Origin: an uncultured Collinsella sp.
GTDB taxonomy: Bacteria; Actinomycetota; Coriobacteriia; Coriobacteriales; Coriobacteriaceae
DNA: 16,002 nucleotides
Reading direction: 5' to 3'
Assembly (NCBI GenBank): GCA_934654625.1
Contig: CAKUGM010000036.1
Location: 1 to 16,002 of the forward strand
Shown: piece after piece, positions 1 through 7,851 of the stretch
Position numbering within the stretch: position 1 is the first letter of the stretch
How the letters are laid out: each line of letters opens with the position of its first letter
Notes under the pieces: generated by a model
Told to the model about the DNA's origin: nothing
The model's input: only the letters and a program-made list of their open reading frames with translations
Databases searched by the model: none
Made by a program: the position numbers and the translations under genes

Positions 1-2007
1 GAGCTGGGCTACACCCTGTCCCATGCGTACGGCGCCGTGATGGACAACCCGAGCCTTCTTGCTGTGGCTGTGGTGGGCGATGGCGAGTCCGAGACCGGCC
101 CGCTTGCGACCTCCTGGCAGTCCAACAAGCTCGTGAACCCCAAGACCGACGGCATCGTGCTGCCGATTCTGCACCTCAATGGCTATAAGATCGCCAACCC
201 CACGATTCTGGCGCGCATCTCTGACGAGGAGCTCACCAAGTTCTTCGAGGGCATGGGCTACGAGCCGCACTTCTTTGTGGCCGGCTTCGACAATGAGCCC
301 CACAGCTCCATCCATCGTCGTTTTGCCGATCTGTTCGAGGAGGTCTTCAACAAGATCTGCGACATCAAGGCACGCGCCGCGGCGGGCGATGAGACACGTC
401 CCGTCTACCCGATGATCGTGTTCCGCACGCCCAAAGGCTGGACGTGCCCCAAGCATATCGATGGCAAAAAGACCGAGGGCAGCTGGCGCGCACACCAGGT
501 GCCGCTGGCGTCTGCCAAGGATACTCACGAGCATTTCCGCGTTCTGCGCAGCTGGCTTCGCTCGTATAAGCCGGAGGAGCTCTTTACCCCGGAGGGCCAG
601 ATTCGCCCCGAGGTAACATCCTTCATGCCCAAGGGCGACCTGCGCATCGGTGCCAATCCCAACGCAAACGGCGGTAAGGTGCGCCATGAGCTCGCGCTGC
701 CCGATATCCATACCCATGAGGTTCCCGTGGCGGAAAAGGGCCACGGCTGGGGTGCGACCGAGGCGGCACGCGTTTTTGGTGCCTATACCGCCGATGTCAT
801 GGAGCTCAACGACGATTTCCGCATCTTCGGTCCGGACGAGACGGCATCCAACCGTTTGCAGGATGCTTACAAGGTGACGCGCAAGCAATGGGATGGCGGC
901 TATTATGCCGACGCCGATAACGACGAGCTGTTGGCGCCCACCGGTCGCGTGGTTGAGCAGCTGTCCGAGCATCAGTGCGAAGGCTTCCTCGAGGCCTATA
1001 CCCTTACCGGTCGTCACGGCGTGTGGAGTTCCTACGAGTCGTTCGTGCACATCGTCGACTCCATGGTCAACCAGCATTGCAAGTGGCTTGAGGCCTGCGT
1101 GCGCGAGATTCCCTGGCGTGCCCCGATCTCCGGCTTGAACATCCTGCTTTCCAGCCACGTATGGCGCCAGGATCACAACGGCTTCTCGCATCAGGATCCG
1201 GGCTTTGTGGACCTGCTGCTCAACAAGGCTAATGACACGCACGTGGTCAACGCGTACTATCCGTGCGACGCCAACATGGCGCTTGCCGTGGCCGAGCGCG
1301 CCTATACGTCCACGAACTGCGTGAACGCCATCTTCTGCGGCAAGCAGCCTGCGCCGACGTTCATCACGGTGGACGAGGCTCGCGCCGAGCTCGAAGAGGG
1401 TCTTGCCGAGTGGAAGTGGGCGAGCAGCGCCAGCAGCCTTGACGAGGCCGACCTGGTCATCGCTTCCTGCGGCGACGTGCCTACGCTCGAGGCCCTGGCA
1501 GCGCTCGACATGCTCAAGAAGATCGGTGTGAAGGCGACTTTCGTTAACGTGGTCGACCTGCTCAAGATCAAGAACGTGTCCGAGAATGACCAAGCTATCT
1601 CTAACGAGCGTTTTGCCGAGTTCTTTGGTACCGACAAGCCGGTCCTCTTCTGCTTCCACGCATACGCGGGCACCATTCATCGTCTGATCTGGGATCGTCC
1701 CAACCACGATAACTTCCGCGTGCATGGTTACGAGGAGAAAGGCTCCACGACGACCCCCTTCGACATGCTGCGTCTGAACAACATGGACCGTTGGGCGCTT
1801 GCTGCCGATGCTCTGCGTATCGTGGATGCTCAGAAGTGGGCGGCGCAGATCGAGGAGTGGGAGAACTTCCGCGAGGAGGCCTTCCAGTTTGCCGTAGACG
1901 AGGGCTACGATCACCCGGCCTTTACCAACTGGGTATGGCCTGATGCCGCTGCTGCCAGCGAGGGCGAGCTCTCTGCGACACAGATGACCGCCGGCGACAA
2001 CGAATAA
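1..2007 (+). CDS. xfp: Phosphoketolase (xylulose-5-phosphate/fructose-6-phosphate), 5' end outside window
   Basis: A thiamine-diphosphate enzyme that cleaves xylulose-5-P (and usually fructose-6-P) with phosphate to acetyl phosphate plus glyceraldehyde-3-P (or erythrose-4-P). It is a cytosolic carbon-catabolic step. The frame is open from base 1 to TAA at 2005-2007, giving 668 visible residues. Phosphoketolases are usually about 790-800 residues, so roughly 120-130 N-terminal residues lie left of the window. Visible family signatures, in fragment numbering, are [13 protein letters not shown] at 1-13, [14 protein letters not shown] starting at 26 (cofactor/phosphate region), and [13 protein letters not shown] ending at 401 with active-site histidines. 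Other conserved stretches are HQVPLASAK and [14 protein letters not shown]. The GTG at 37 is only the first start-like codon in the fragment, not the real start. The frame is intact, with no sign of decay. Preference for xylulose-5-P versus fructose-6-P cannot be decided here. No terminator with a T-tract follows directly; the next intrinsic one is at 2286. Confidence 0.95.
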   Translation, partial: ELGYTLSHAYGAVMDNPSLLAVAVVGDGESETGPLATSWQSNKLVNPKTDGIVLPILHLNGYKIANPTILARISDEELTKFFEGMGYEPHFFVAGFDNEPHSSIHRRFADLFEEVFNKICDIKARAAAGDETRPVYPMIVFRTPKGWTCPKHIDGKKTEGSWRAHQVPLASAKDTHEHFRVLRSWLRSYKPEELFTPEGQIRPEVTSFMPKGDLRIGANPNANGGKVRHELALPDIHTHEVPVAEKGHGWGATEAARVFGAYTADVMELNDDFRIFGPDETASNRLQDAYKVTRKQWDGGYYADADNDELLAPTGRVVEQLSEHQCEGFLEAYTLTGRHGVWSSYESFVHIVDSMVNQHCKWLEACVREIPWRAPISGLNILLSSHVWRQDHNGFSHQDPGFVDLLLNKANDTHVVNAYYPCDANMALAVAERAYTSTNCVNAIFCGKQPAPTFITVDEARAELEEGLAEWKWASSASSLDEADLVIASCGDVPTLEALAALDMLKKIGVKATFVNVVDLLKIKNVSENDQAISNERFAEFFGTDKPVLFCFHAYAGTIHRLIWDRPNHDNFRVHGYEEKGSTTTPFDMLRLNNMDRWALAADALRIVDAQKWAAQIEEWENFREEAFQFAVDEGYDHPAFTNWVWPDAAAASEGELSATQMTAGDNE

Positions 2008-2020
2008 CCGGCTCCGGCAC

Positions 2021-2109
2021 GCTCAGGTGCCCCATCTTGCCGCTCAATCGTCGGTCGCGTACCTCCGTACGTTTCCCTCCTCTTTCGCGGCAACCTGGGG
2101 CACCTGAGC
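2021..2109. repeat. Imperfect 23-bp inverted repeat (palindromic unit)
   Basis: The left arm is 2021-2043 and the right arm 2087-2109. They are complementary over 14 bp (GCTCAGGTGCCCCA against its exact reverse complement at 2096-2109) and 7 bp (TTGCCGC at 2037-2043 against 2087-2093), split by a 2-nt mismatch. Weaker complementarity continues outward to about 2012 and 2119. The 43-nt loop contains a further small hairpin (CGTAC-CTCC-GTACG, 2058-2071). No T-run follows, so this is not a standard intrinsic terminator. It could fold as a cruciform or as an RNA hairpin that stabilises the phosphoketolase 3' end. Confidence 0.75.
2041..2103. repeat. 63-bp dispersed-type direct repeat, copy 1
   Basis: Matches copy 2 at 2144-2206 at 57 of 63 positions with no gaps. 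The best-conserved core is TCGTCGGTCGCGTACCTCC followed by GTACG and then a pyrimidine-rich CCCTCCTCTTTCG. The core contains a small hairpin, CGTAC-CTCC-GTACG. Copy 1 overlaps the inverted repeat at 2021-2109, so its ends are arms of that larger palindrome. It looks like a non-coding intergenic repeat element rather than gene remnants. Confidence 0.8.
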
Positions 2110-2143
2110 GCGCCGGGAGTTTACGGGGCTTCGGGCACGTTTT

Positions 2144-2206
2144 CGCTCATTCGTCGGTCGCGTACCTCCGTACGCTTCCCTCCTCTTTCGGGACAATCTC
2201 GGGCAC
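2144..2206. repeat. 63-bp dispersed-type direct repeat, copy 2
   Basis: Second copy of the repeat at 2041-2103, starting 103 bp downstream, with 6 mismatches. A T-to-C change next to the core lengthens the internal hairpin to GCGTAC-CTCC-GTACGC, a 6-bp perfect stem, which fits selection on the fold. The large flanking palindrome of copy 1 is not kept here; only a short GTTTTC/GAAAAC pair (2139-2144, 2210-2215) brackets it. Confidence 0.8.
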
Positions 2207-2285
2207 TGGGAAAACCTGGCGTCGTGTGCGGGGGCCGGGATGTTTCTGCCTTGGGCAGCTGACCAACTTGCCTTTCTCTTCTGAT

Positions 2286-2320
2286 GGTCGCATTCGGGTT
2301 TCCGGATGCGGCCATTTTTC
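2286..2320 (+). terminator. Intrinsic terminator upstream of the sensor kinase
   Basis: A 12-bp stem (GGTCGCATTCGG at 2286-2297 with CCGGATGCGGCC at 2302-2313, two G-U pairs) closes a GTTT loop. It is followed by ATTTTTC at 2314-2320. It probably ends transcription from the phosphoketolase side about 280 bp after that gene and separates it from the sensor kinase unit. The right arm is nearly identical to that of the terminator at 9194-9223. Confidence 0.8.
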
Positions 2321-2443
2321 TGGGTGCAGGCTGCTGGGTAGCGAGAGCTTCCCCTGTTCGCCTATTGTTTCGTTTCGATGCTTGCGCGCGAGGGATTGTA
2401 AGATATTCGAAAATGGCACGGATCTGGTCGAAAAGGAGCGCAG

Positions 2444-4066
2444 GTGCTGGAGCGGCATGGGAAATCAAGCGGCAGCATAAAGGGCTATGCCGGCATCTCA
2501 TGGTTTGAAAGCAAAGTTTTTGCCTGGTCGGATAATCCTTCGCCGGAGCGTCACGTGTTCGACTTTGTTTGCGCCTTCTTATTCCTGGTGCTCGCCACGC
2601 TGATCGGCGACGCGTTCTTTGCGTTCGATATGGAGGCCTGCATCGTCATAACCTATGTGCTGGCGGTTCTTTGCATCTCTCTTCTTACGGTGGGGCGTGC
2701 GTATTGCTTCGTTGCCTCGGCGCTCTCTGCCCTGCTCTACAACTACTTCTTTACCATTCCGCGCTTTTCGTTGACGGCTTGGGGCAGCGCGTACCCGGCG
2801 ACGTTCGCGGTGATGTTCGCGGTGGCCCTTGTCTCGAGTACGGTTGCCATGACGCTGAGGCGCGAGCTGCACGCTTCCCATATGGCCTACCGCAGGACCA
2901 AGATCATTTTGGAGGCAGATGAGGCATTTCGTCGTTGCGAAACGCGCGAGCAGATCGTGAGCGCGGCGGGCGCTCAGCTGTCTCGCCTTCTCGATGCGAC
3001 GGTCGTGTGGTATTGCGATGAGGGGGAGGGCTTCATGGCGCAGCGGAAGTTTGCCGCCGCCGGCGCCTCCTCGGAAGAGCCGGTCATCGAGCTGTCCATG
3101 GCCAGACGGGCTTTGGAAGATGGCGAGAGCACGGGCGTCGGGACGGATCTTTTCCCCTCGGCGTCCGGTCTGTACCTGCCATTGTGCTGCGGGACAGAGG
3201 CCGTGGGCGTCATGGGCGCCTGCCTTATGGGTGCGTCGCCGCTTCCCGCAGAGCGCAACGAAGCCGAGGCCGTGGCAGGAGAGGCCTCGCTTGCCCTTGC
3301 TCGCGCGCAGGCGCTCGAAGAGCGCGAGAAAGCTGCGGTTATGGCTAAAAACGAGCAGCTGCGTGCAAACCTTCTCAGATCTATCTCGCATGACCTGCGA
3401 ACGCCGCTCACTTCCATCTCGGGCAATGCCGATGTGCTCCTTTCCGATGCGGGAGGTTTGGGCGACCAAAAGCGCATCGAATTGTTGCGTGACATTCGTT
3501 CCGACGCCATGTGGCTCAACGCCACCGTGGAGAATCTGCTTGCCATCACGCGTTTGGAAAACGGAGGGATGCACCTATCCACGACGGCGGAGCTCCTCGA
3601 CGATATCGTTGAAGAGGCCCTGCGCCATGTGAGCCCGGATGCCGATCTTCACCATATCGAGGTCGTGCCGAGCCCCGACCTGCTGCTTGTGGATGTTGAC
3701 GCGCGGCTTATGGTGCAAGTTGTGGTGAACCTCGTGAACAATGCGATAACCTATACCCCGGCAGGGTCGCACATCTGCATTTCGACTCATGCGGATGGAG
3801 ATACGGCCGCCGTATGCGTGGAAGACGATGGCCCCGGACTTGCGGAAAAAGACCGTGACCATATATTCGAATCCTTCTATACGGCTGGTCGTACCTTGGC
3901 GGATTCAAAGAGAAGCGTGGGGCTTGGGCTTGCGTTGTGCAAGTCTATCGTCGAGGCGCATGGGGGATCCATTGGCGTTACCGCGGTCGATCCCCATGGG
4001 TGCGCGTTCGAGTTTTCGCTGTCCCTGCATCATCTGGAGACTGGAGACGCAAATCATGCCAACTGA
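2444..4066 (+). CDS. KdpD-like membrane sensor histidine kinase lacking the KdpD N-terminal domains
   Basis: Predicted membrane kinase (540 aa) that phosphorylates the regulator encoded next. GTG start at 2444 with AAGGAG at 2433-2438, 5 nt upstream. Four hydrophobic segments lie at about 39-60, 64-82, 86-104 and 115-136 (DUF4118-like), then a GAF-like region at about 160-290. The H-box SISHDLRTPLTSI has phospho-acceptor His316. The ATPase domain shows an N-box NLVNNAITYTP (429-439), DDGPGL (461-466) and GLGLALC (493-499). This order matches the C-terminal half of KdpD. Full KdpD is about 900 aa and carries an N-terminal KdpD nucleotide-binding domain and a Usp domain, both missing here. The upstream DNA is repeat and terminator sequence, so this looks like a short architecture rather than recent truncation. 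The signal (K+, ionic strength or another) cannot be read from sequence. Its stop overlaps the regulator gene by 11 bp. Confidence 0.92.
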   Translation: MLERHGKSSGSIKGYAGISWFESKVFAWSDNPSPERHVFDFVCAFLFLVLATLIGDAFFAFDMEACIVITYVLAVLCISLLTVGRAYCFVASALSALLYNYFFTIPRFSLTAWGSAYPATFAVMFAVALVSSTVAMTLRRELHASHMAYRRTKIILEADEAFRRCETREQIVSAAGAQLSRLLDATVVWYCDEGEGFMAQRKFAAAGASSEEPVIELSMARRALEDGESTGVGTDLFPSASGLYLPLCCGTEAVGVMGACLMGASPLPAERNEAEAVAGEASLALARAQALEEREKAAVMAKNEQLRANLLRSISHDLRTPLTSISGNADVLLSDAGGLGDQKRIELLRDIRSDAMWLNATVENLLAITRLENGGMHLSTTAELLDDIVEEALRHVSPDADLHHIEVVPSPDLLLVDVDARLMVQVVVNLVNNAITYTPAGSHICISTHADGDTAAVCVEDDGPGLAEKDRDHIFESFYTAGRTLADSKRSVGLGLALCKSIVEAHGGSIGVTAVDPHGCAFEFSLSLHHLETGDANHAN

Positions 4067-4784
4067 TACTCGCACTACGATTCTTGTTGTAGAAGATGAC
4101 GCCGCGGTTCGAAATCTCGTGCTTACAACGCTTGGGTCCCACGGCTTTAAGACCCTGAGCGAGTCTACGGGCAAAGGCGCCATCGCTTCTGTGGCGACCA
4201 ATGCCCCCGATGTGGTCCTTCTTGATTTGGGCCTTCCCGATATCGATGGCATCGAGGTCGTTCGCGCCGTGCGCAGCTGGTCGCAGATGCCGATCATCGT
4301 GCTGTCTGCCCGAAGCGAGGACGCCGACAAGATCGGCGCTCTTGATGCCGGGGCCGACGATTACCTCACCAAGCCTTTTTCGGTGGGGGAGCTTTTGGCG
4401 CGCATTCGAACGACCCTGCGGCGCTTGAGGTATCTTTCCGATGCCTCCGAGCGCGAGGAGTCCGTGTTTGAGAACGGTGAGCTCCGTATCGACTACGCGG
4501 CGGGTGTGGCGTGGCTGGCGGGGGAGGAGCTTCACCTGACGCCCATTGAATTCAAACTCTTGTGCCTGCTGTCGCACAACGTGGACAAGGTCTTGACGCA
4601 TAGCTTTATCCTCAACGAGGTTTGGGGTTCGGAACACCAGACGGACCTTGCGTCGCTACGCGTGTTTATGGGCACGCTGCGTAAGAAAATCGAGTCCGAT
4701 CCGGCGCATCCCCGCTATATACAGACGCATGTGGGTGTGGGCTACCGCATGATTCGCTCCGATACGCCTAAAGACGCGATATAG
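4056..4784 (+). CDS. KdpE-like OmpR/PhoB-family response regulator
   Basis: Two-component transcription factor of 242 aa. ATG at 4056, inside the end of the kinase gene (11-bp overlap), with GGAGA at 4043-4047. The frame is open further upstream, but the usual receiver start (TTILVVEDDAAV) fits 4056. Receiver domain at about 8-120: acidic pair D14/E13 region, phospho-acceptor D57 in VVLLDLGLPD, S84 in VLSAR, Y103, and K106 in LTKPF. Winged-helix DNA-binding domain at about 135-235, containing LTPIEFKLLCLL, the helix around LASLRVFMGTLRKKIE, and YIQTHVGVGYRM at the end. It most resembles KdpE, but no kdpFABC genes are near. The next gene is a P-type ATPase preceded by 11-bp direct repeats typical of this regulator class, so that promoter is the likely target. 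Confidence 0.93.
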   Translation: MPTDTRTTILVVEDDAAVRNLVLTTLGSHGFKTLSESTGKGAIASVATNAPDVVLLDLGLPDIDGIEVVRAVRSWSQMPIIVLSARSEDADKIGALDAGADDYLTKPFSVGELLARIRTTLRRLRYLSDASEREESVFENGELRIDYAAGVAWLAGEELHLTPIEFKLLCLLSHNVDKVLTHSFILNEVWGSEHQTDLASLRVFMGTLRKKIESDPAHPRYIQTHVGVGYRMIRSDTPKDAI

Positions 4785-4798
4785 CCTTTCACCTGCAG

Positions 4799-4841
4799 TC
4801 TTTAGCTCTTCTTAATTCGGTCTTAATAGCACTTTTATGCT
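4799..4841 (+). promoter_or_regulatory. Candidate promoter with 11-bp-spaced direct repeats (response regulator site)
   Basis: TCTTAAT occurs at 4810-4816 and again at 4821-4827, start to start exactly 11 bp. A related TCTTTAG sits one more 11-bp step upstream (4799-4805), and a weaker CTTTTAT one step downstream (4832-4838). Direct repeats of 7+4 bp in phase with the helix are the classic binding pattern of PhoB/OmpR-family dimers, which replace or overlap the -35 box. A -10-like TATGCT lies at 4836-4841, 8 nt after the second exact repeat. The site begins 15 bp after the regulator gene's stop and precedes the ATPase, suggesting control of the ATPase-RCK genes. Which regulator binds is inferred. 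Confidence 0.6.
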
Positions 4842-4866
4842 TGGCGCATGTTGAATGGAGCATGGG

Positions 4867-4960
4867 TCAAGGCCTTGATCTCAAGGGGATCGAAGGTGGC
4901 TATCCTTCCTTTGCGTCGACGGTTCTGCCGCCGGCCGCGCGTGCCCGCCGGGCGCGTGCG
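4867..4960 (+). promoter_or_regulatory. Structured 5' leader of the ATPase gene
   Basis: Between the candidate -10 (4836-4841) and the TTG start (4982) is a leader of about 135 nt. It contains a perfect 12-bp palindrome TCAAGGCCTTGA (4867-4878) that can instead pair as CCTTGA-TC-TCAAGG (4873-4886). It also has an 11-bp GC-rich hairpin (4936-4946 with 4950-4960, loop GCC, two G-U pairs) ending only 10 nt before the AAGGAGG site. This may modulate translation or mRNA stability. It does not match any riboswitch class I can recognise, and there is no T-tract. Confidence 0.4.
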
Positions 4961-4981
4961 CTATCAAAGAAAGGAGGACCC

Positions 4982-7849
4982 TTGGATACTGTGTCCGAAT
5001 CGCATGAGGAGAAGATCTCGCAGCTCGCATCGCTTGGCGGTGCAGATGCGCTGACGGCCATGGGCAGCAGTGCTGCCGGTCTGACGAGCGAGCAGGCATC
5101 GCAGCTGCAGGCCAAATACGGCAAGAACCTCATCCAGGCGGCCAAGAAGAAATCCCCGGTCCTGGCGTTTCTCTCCAACTTCACGCACCTCATGGCTATT
5201 TTGCTGTGGGCAGCGGGCATCATCGCCTTGGTGGCTGGTATGCCCGAGCTGTGCGTTGCCGTGTGGCTGGTCAACCTGATCAACGGCTGCTTTAGCTTTT
5301 GGCAGGAGCACCAGGCCGACAAGGCAACCGAAGCGCTCAAGAAGATGCTTCCGTCCTACGTCAACGTGATTCGCGATGGCCAGCAGTCCCAGGTGCTTGC
5401 CGAGGACCTCGTTCCCGGCGATATCATGGTGCTTGCCGAGGGCGATAAGATTTCGGCAGATGGCCGCGTTGTACGCGCCTCCGATCTGCAGGTCGATCAG
5501 TCGACGCTCACGGGCGAATCCAACCCGGTGAGAAAGACCGCCGACGCCGTGCTCGAGGCCGACCTTACCGCCGCCGAGACCCCTAACCTCGTGTTTGCGG
5601 GCACTTCGGTTTCCGAGGGTAACGGCCGCGTGGTCGTTACAAAGATCGGCATGGCGACGGAGTTTGGCAAGATCGCCAGCCTCACGCAGAACATGGAGGA
5701 TTCCGAGAGCCCTCTGCAGCGCCAGCTCGATCGCTTGACCAAGCAGGTCACGCTGTTTGCCATGTGCATGGGCGTCGTGTTCTTCCTGCTTGACGTGCTG
5801 TTTGTGCATAACGGTCTGGCGTCTTCGTTCATCTTTGCTCTCGGCATGGTTGTCGCCTTTATCCCCGAGGGTCTGCTGCCCACGGTCACGCTGTCGCTCG
5901 CCATGGCTGTTCAACGCATGAGCAAGCGCAACGCCCTGGTAAAGAAGCTCAGCTCCGTTGAGGCTTTGGGTTCCACGAGCGTTATCTGCACCGATAAGAC
6001 CGGCACCCTCACTCAAAACGAGATGACCGTCAACCATCTGTGGACCGTTGAGCGCGAGTACGAGGTTACGGGGGTGGGCTACGCGCCTGCGGGCGATATC
6101 AAGGCCGATGGCGAGAAGTGGCTGGCCGCCGATAACGACGAGCTCCGCCTTCTGGTGGAGGGCGGTGCGCTGTGCTCCAATGCTCGTCTTGTCGCTCCCG
6201 AGGAGGAAGGCGGCCGCTACACCGTTTTGGGCGATCCCACCGAGGCATGTCTGCTCGTGAGCGCTCAGAAGGCCGGCCTTGCTCTTGAAGACCTTGAGCG
6301 TGAGATGCCGCGTGTGAGGGAACTTCCCTTCGAAAGCCGTCGTAAGCGCATGACGACTATCCACCAGCTTAAGCGTCCGCTCGATGGCGCTACTCGTATC
6401 GCCTTCGTGAAAGGTGCTCCTAACGAGGTCGTCCGTCTTTCCGAGAGCGTGCGCCGTGGCGGCGAGGTCGTGCCCATGGATGAGCAGATGCGCGAGCGCA
6501 TCATGGCCGCAAACGACGGATATGCCGCCGATGGTCTGCGCGTCCTTGCCTTGGCGTACCGTCCGCTGCGCAACTATGACGATACCATTCCGCGTTCCAT
6601 GAGCGACTACACTCCCGAGAATATCGAGTGCGGCCTTACCTTTGTCGGTCTTCTTGTTATGCAGGATCCTCCGAGGCCCGAGGTCGCCGCGGCTGTGGCC
6701 GAGTGCCGTCGCGCCGGCATTCGCGTGGTCATGATCACGGGCGACTACGGCCTGACCGCCGTTTCCATCGCTCGCAAGATCGGTATCGTCCAGGGCGAGC
6801 ACCCGCGCGTCTTCTCGGGTGTCGAGCTGGAGAAGACTTCGGACGAGGAGCTCAAGCGTGCCTTAAAGGGCGAGGCCGTCTTTGCTCGTATGGCGCCGGA
6901 GCAAAAGCTGCGCGTTGTCGAGAACCTGCAGCAGATGGGCGAGATCGTGGCTGTCACCGGTGACGGTGTGAACGACTCCCCGGCGCTCAAGAGGGCCGAT
7001 ATCGGCGTTGCCATGGGCATCACCGGCACGGACGTGGCAAAGGAAGCCGCGGACATGATCTTGACCGACGACAACTTCGCCTCGATCGTCCATGCCATCG
7101 AGGAGGGCCGCGCGGTCTACGCGAACATCAGGAAGTTCATGCTCTACATCTTGAACTCCAACGTCCCCGAGGCCGTTCCTTCTGCAATCTATCTGCTCTC
7201 GGGCGGCGCGGTGCCGCTGCCGCTCACGACGATGCAGATCCTCACCATCGATCTGGGCACCGATATGCTGCCTGCCCTGGGCTTGGGTACCGAGCCTCCC
7301 GAGGCCGATGTCATGAGCAGGCCCCCGCGCGATCCGAACGAGCCTTTGCTCTCGGGCAAGGTCATGCGCAAGGCTTTCCTGTGGTACGGCATGCTCGGCG
7401 CGCTCTTCTCCTTTGCAGCGTTCATGTTCTGCCAGGTCATGAACGGTTGGCATCCGGGCATCGCGATGTTTGGCGTAGGTGCCGATCTTGACCCGGTCTA
7501 TGTCCGCGCAACGACCATGGCCCTTGCTGCCATCGTTTTCACGCAGATCGGCGAGGTTTGGAACTGCCGTACCGAGACCGCCTCTGTTTTTGCCACGGGC
7601 CTGTTCTCGAATAAGCAGATCAACAAGGGTATCCTGTTCGAAATCGTGCTCATTGTCTTTATTACGCTGTTCCCGCCGTTCCAGGGTGTCTTCCACACCA
7701 GCCCGTTGCTGCTGAGCGACTACGTGTTCTTGGTGCTGCTGCCGCCCGTCATCTTGCTGCTCGAGGAGTGCCGTAAGGCCATCGTGCGCAAGAAGAACCA
7801 CATTGACCGCAATGGCGTCGCGCTCTCGCAGACGCCGGAAAAGAGGTAG
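4982..7849 (+). CDS. P2-type cation-transporting ATPase, Na+/K+-ATPase (P2C)-like
   Basis: Membrane pump of 955 aa powered by ATP. TTG start chosen at 4982 because AAGGAGG (4971-4977) lies 4 nt upstream; the frame is open back to 4841, but that leader is GC-rich and unlike the family. Motifs: TGES 177-180, M4 PEGLL 295-299, DKTGT 338-342 (phosphorylated D338), KGAP 478-481, TGD 586-588, GDGVNDSPALK 660-670. Membrane segments cluster at about 60-110, 255-310, 720-770 and 800-930. Ion-site signatures follow the animal Na+,K+-ATPase rather than SERCA: GCFSFWQE (102-109), M5 NSNVPE (725-730), M6 IDLGTDM (756-762), M8 Q855 and E858 where Na+,K+-ATPase has Q and D. A Na+ export/K+ import role is inferred from these and from the KdpDE-like and RCK neighbours. 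Many databases would label it a calcium-type ATPase. No beta-subunit gene is visible. It ends 2 bp before the next gene. Confidence 0.93.
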   Translation: MDTVSESHEEKISQLASLGGADALTAMGSSAAGLTSEQASQLQAKYGKNLIQAAKKKSPVLAFLSNFTHLMAILLWAAGIIALVAGMPELCVAVWLVNLINGCFSFWQEHQADKATEALKKMLPSYVNVIRDGQQSQVLAEDLVPGDIMVLAEGDKISADGRVVRASDLQVDQSTLTGESNPVRKTADAVLEADLTAAETPNLVFAGTSVSEGNGRVVVTKIGMATEFGKIASLTQNMEDSESPLQRQLDRLTKQVTLFAMCMGVVFFLLDVLFVHNGLASSFIFALGMVVAFIPEGLLPTVTLSLAMAVQRMSKRNALVKKLSSVEALGSTSVICTDKTGTLTQNEMTVNHLWTVEREYEVTGVGYAPAGDIKADGEKWLAADNDELRLLVEGGALCSNARLVAPEEEGGRYTVLGDPTEACLLVSAQKAGLALEDLEREMPRVRELPFESRRKRMTTIHQLKRPLDGATRIAFVKGAPNEVVRLSESVRRGGEVVPMDEQMRERIMAANDGYAADGLRVLALAYRPLRNYDDTIPRSMSDYTPENIECGLTFVGLLVMQDPPRPEVAAAVAECRRAGIRVVMITGDYGLTAVSIARKIGIVQGEHPRVFSGVELEKTSDEELKRALKGEAVFARMAPEQKLRVVENLQQMGEIVAVTGDGVNDSPALKRADIGVAMGITGTDVAKEAADMILTDDNFASIVHAIEEGRAVYANIRKFMLYILNSNVPEAVPSAIYLLSGGAVPLPLTTMQILTIDLGTDMLPALGLGTEPPEADVMSRPPRDPNEPLLSGKVMRKAFLWYGMLGALFSFAAFMFCQVMNGWHPGIAMFGVGADLDPVYVRATTMALAAIVFTQIGEVWNCRTETASVFATGLFSNKQINKGILFEIVLIVFITLFPPFQGVFHTSPLLLSDYVFLVLLPPVILLLEECRKAIVRKKNHIDRNGVALSQTPEKR

Positions 7850-7851
7850 CC

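Larger units (their letters stand above)
2008..2443. other. Non-coding intergenic stretch with repeats and a terminator
   Basis: These 436 bases between the phosphoketolase and the sensor kinase contain no credible gene. The open frames crossing it on both strands run through the repeats, lack good ribosome binding sites and show no family signature. It holds a palindromic unit (2021-2109), two copies of a 63-bp repeat (2041-2103, 2144-2206), a small CTGCC/GGCAG hairpin (2246-2258) and an intrinsic terminator (2286-2320). The remaining 2321-2430 must carry the promoter of the sensor kinase gene, but I see no convincing -35/-10 pair there. Confidence 0.75.

Noticed and set aside
2021..2109. 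Large palindrome as intrinsic terminator of the phosphoketolase gene
   Set aside because: No T-tract follows and the loop is 43 nt; it is better described as a repeat element.
2041..2206. The two 63-bp repeats as a CRISPR array
   Set aside because: Only two diverged copies, with a 40-bp gap that shares sequence with the flanks, and no cas genes.
2037..2508. Several 74-147 codon frames on both strands in the phosphoketolase-kinase gap
   Set aside because: They run through the repeats and the terminator, conflict with each other, and lack ribosome binding sites and conserved motifs.
4848..5054. 68-codon frame in the ATPase leader as a possible leader peptide
   Set aside because: It runs into the ATPase gene in another frame, has no clear RBS and is Arg-rich like other GC shadow frames. 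A shorter regulatory peptide cannot be excluded.
4964..6802. Long minus-strand open frame (612 codons) opposite the ATPase gene
   Set aside because: It is antisense to a gene with full family motifs, and its translation is low-complexity and His/Arg/Gly-rich as expected from high-GC codon bias; no RBS or domain is recognisable.
4982..7849. ATPase as KdpB, given the KdpDE-like neighbours
   Set aside because: It is 955 aa, has P2-type PEGLL, DLGTDM and a long C-terminal membrane part; KdpB is about 680 aa with different motifs, and kdpA and kdpC are absent.
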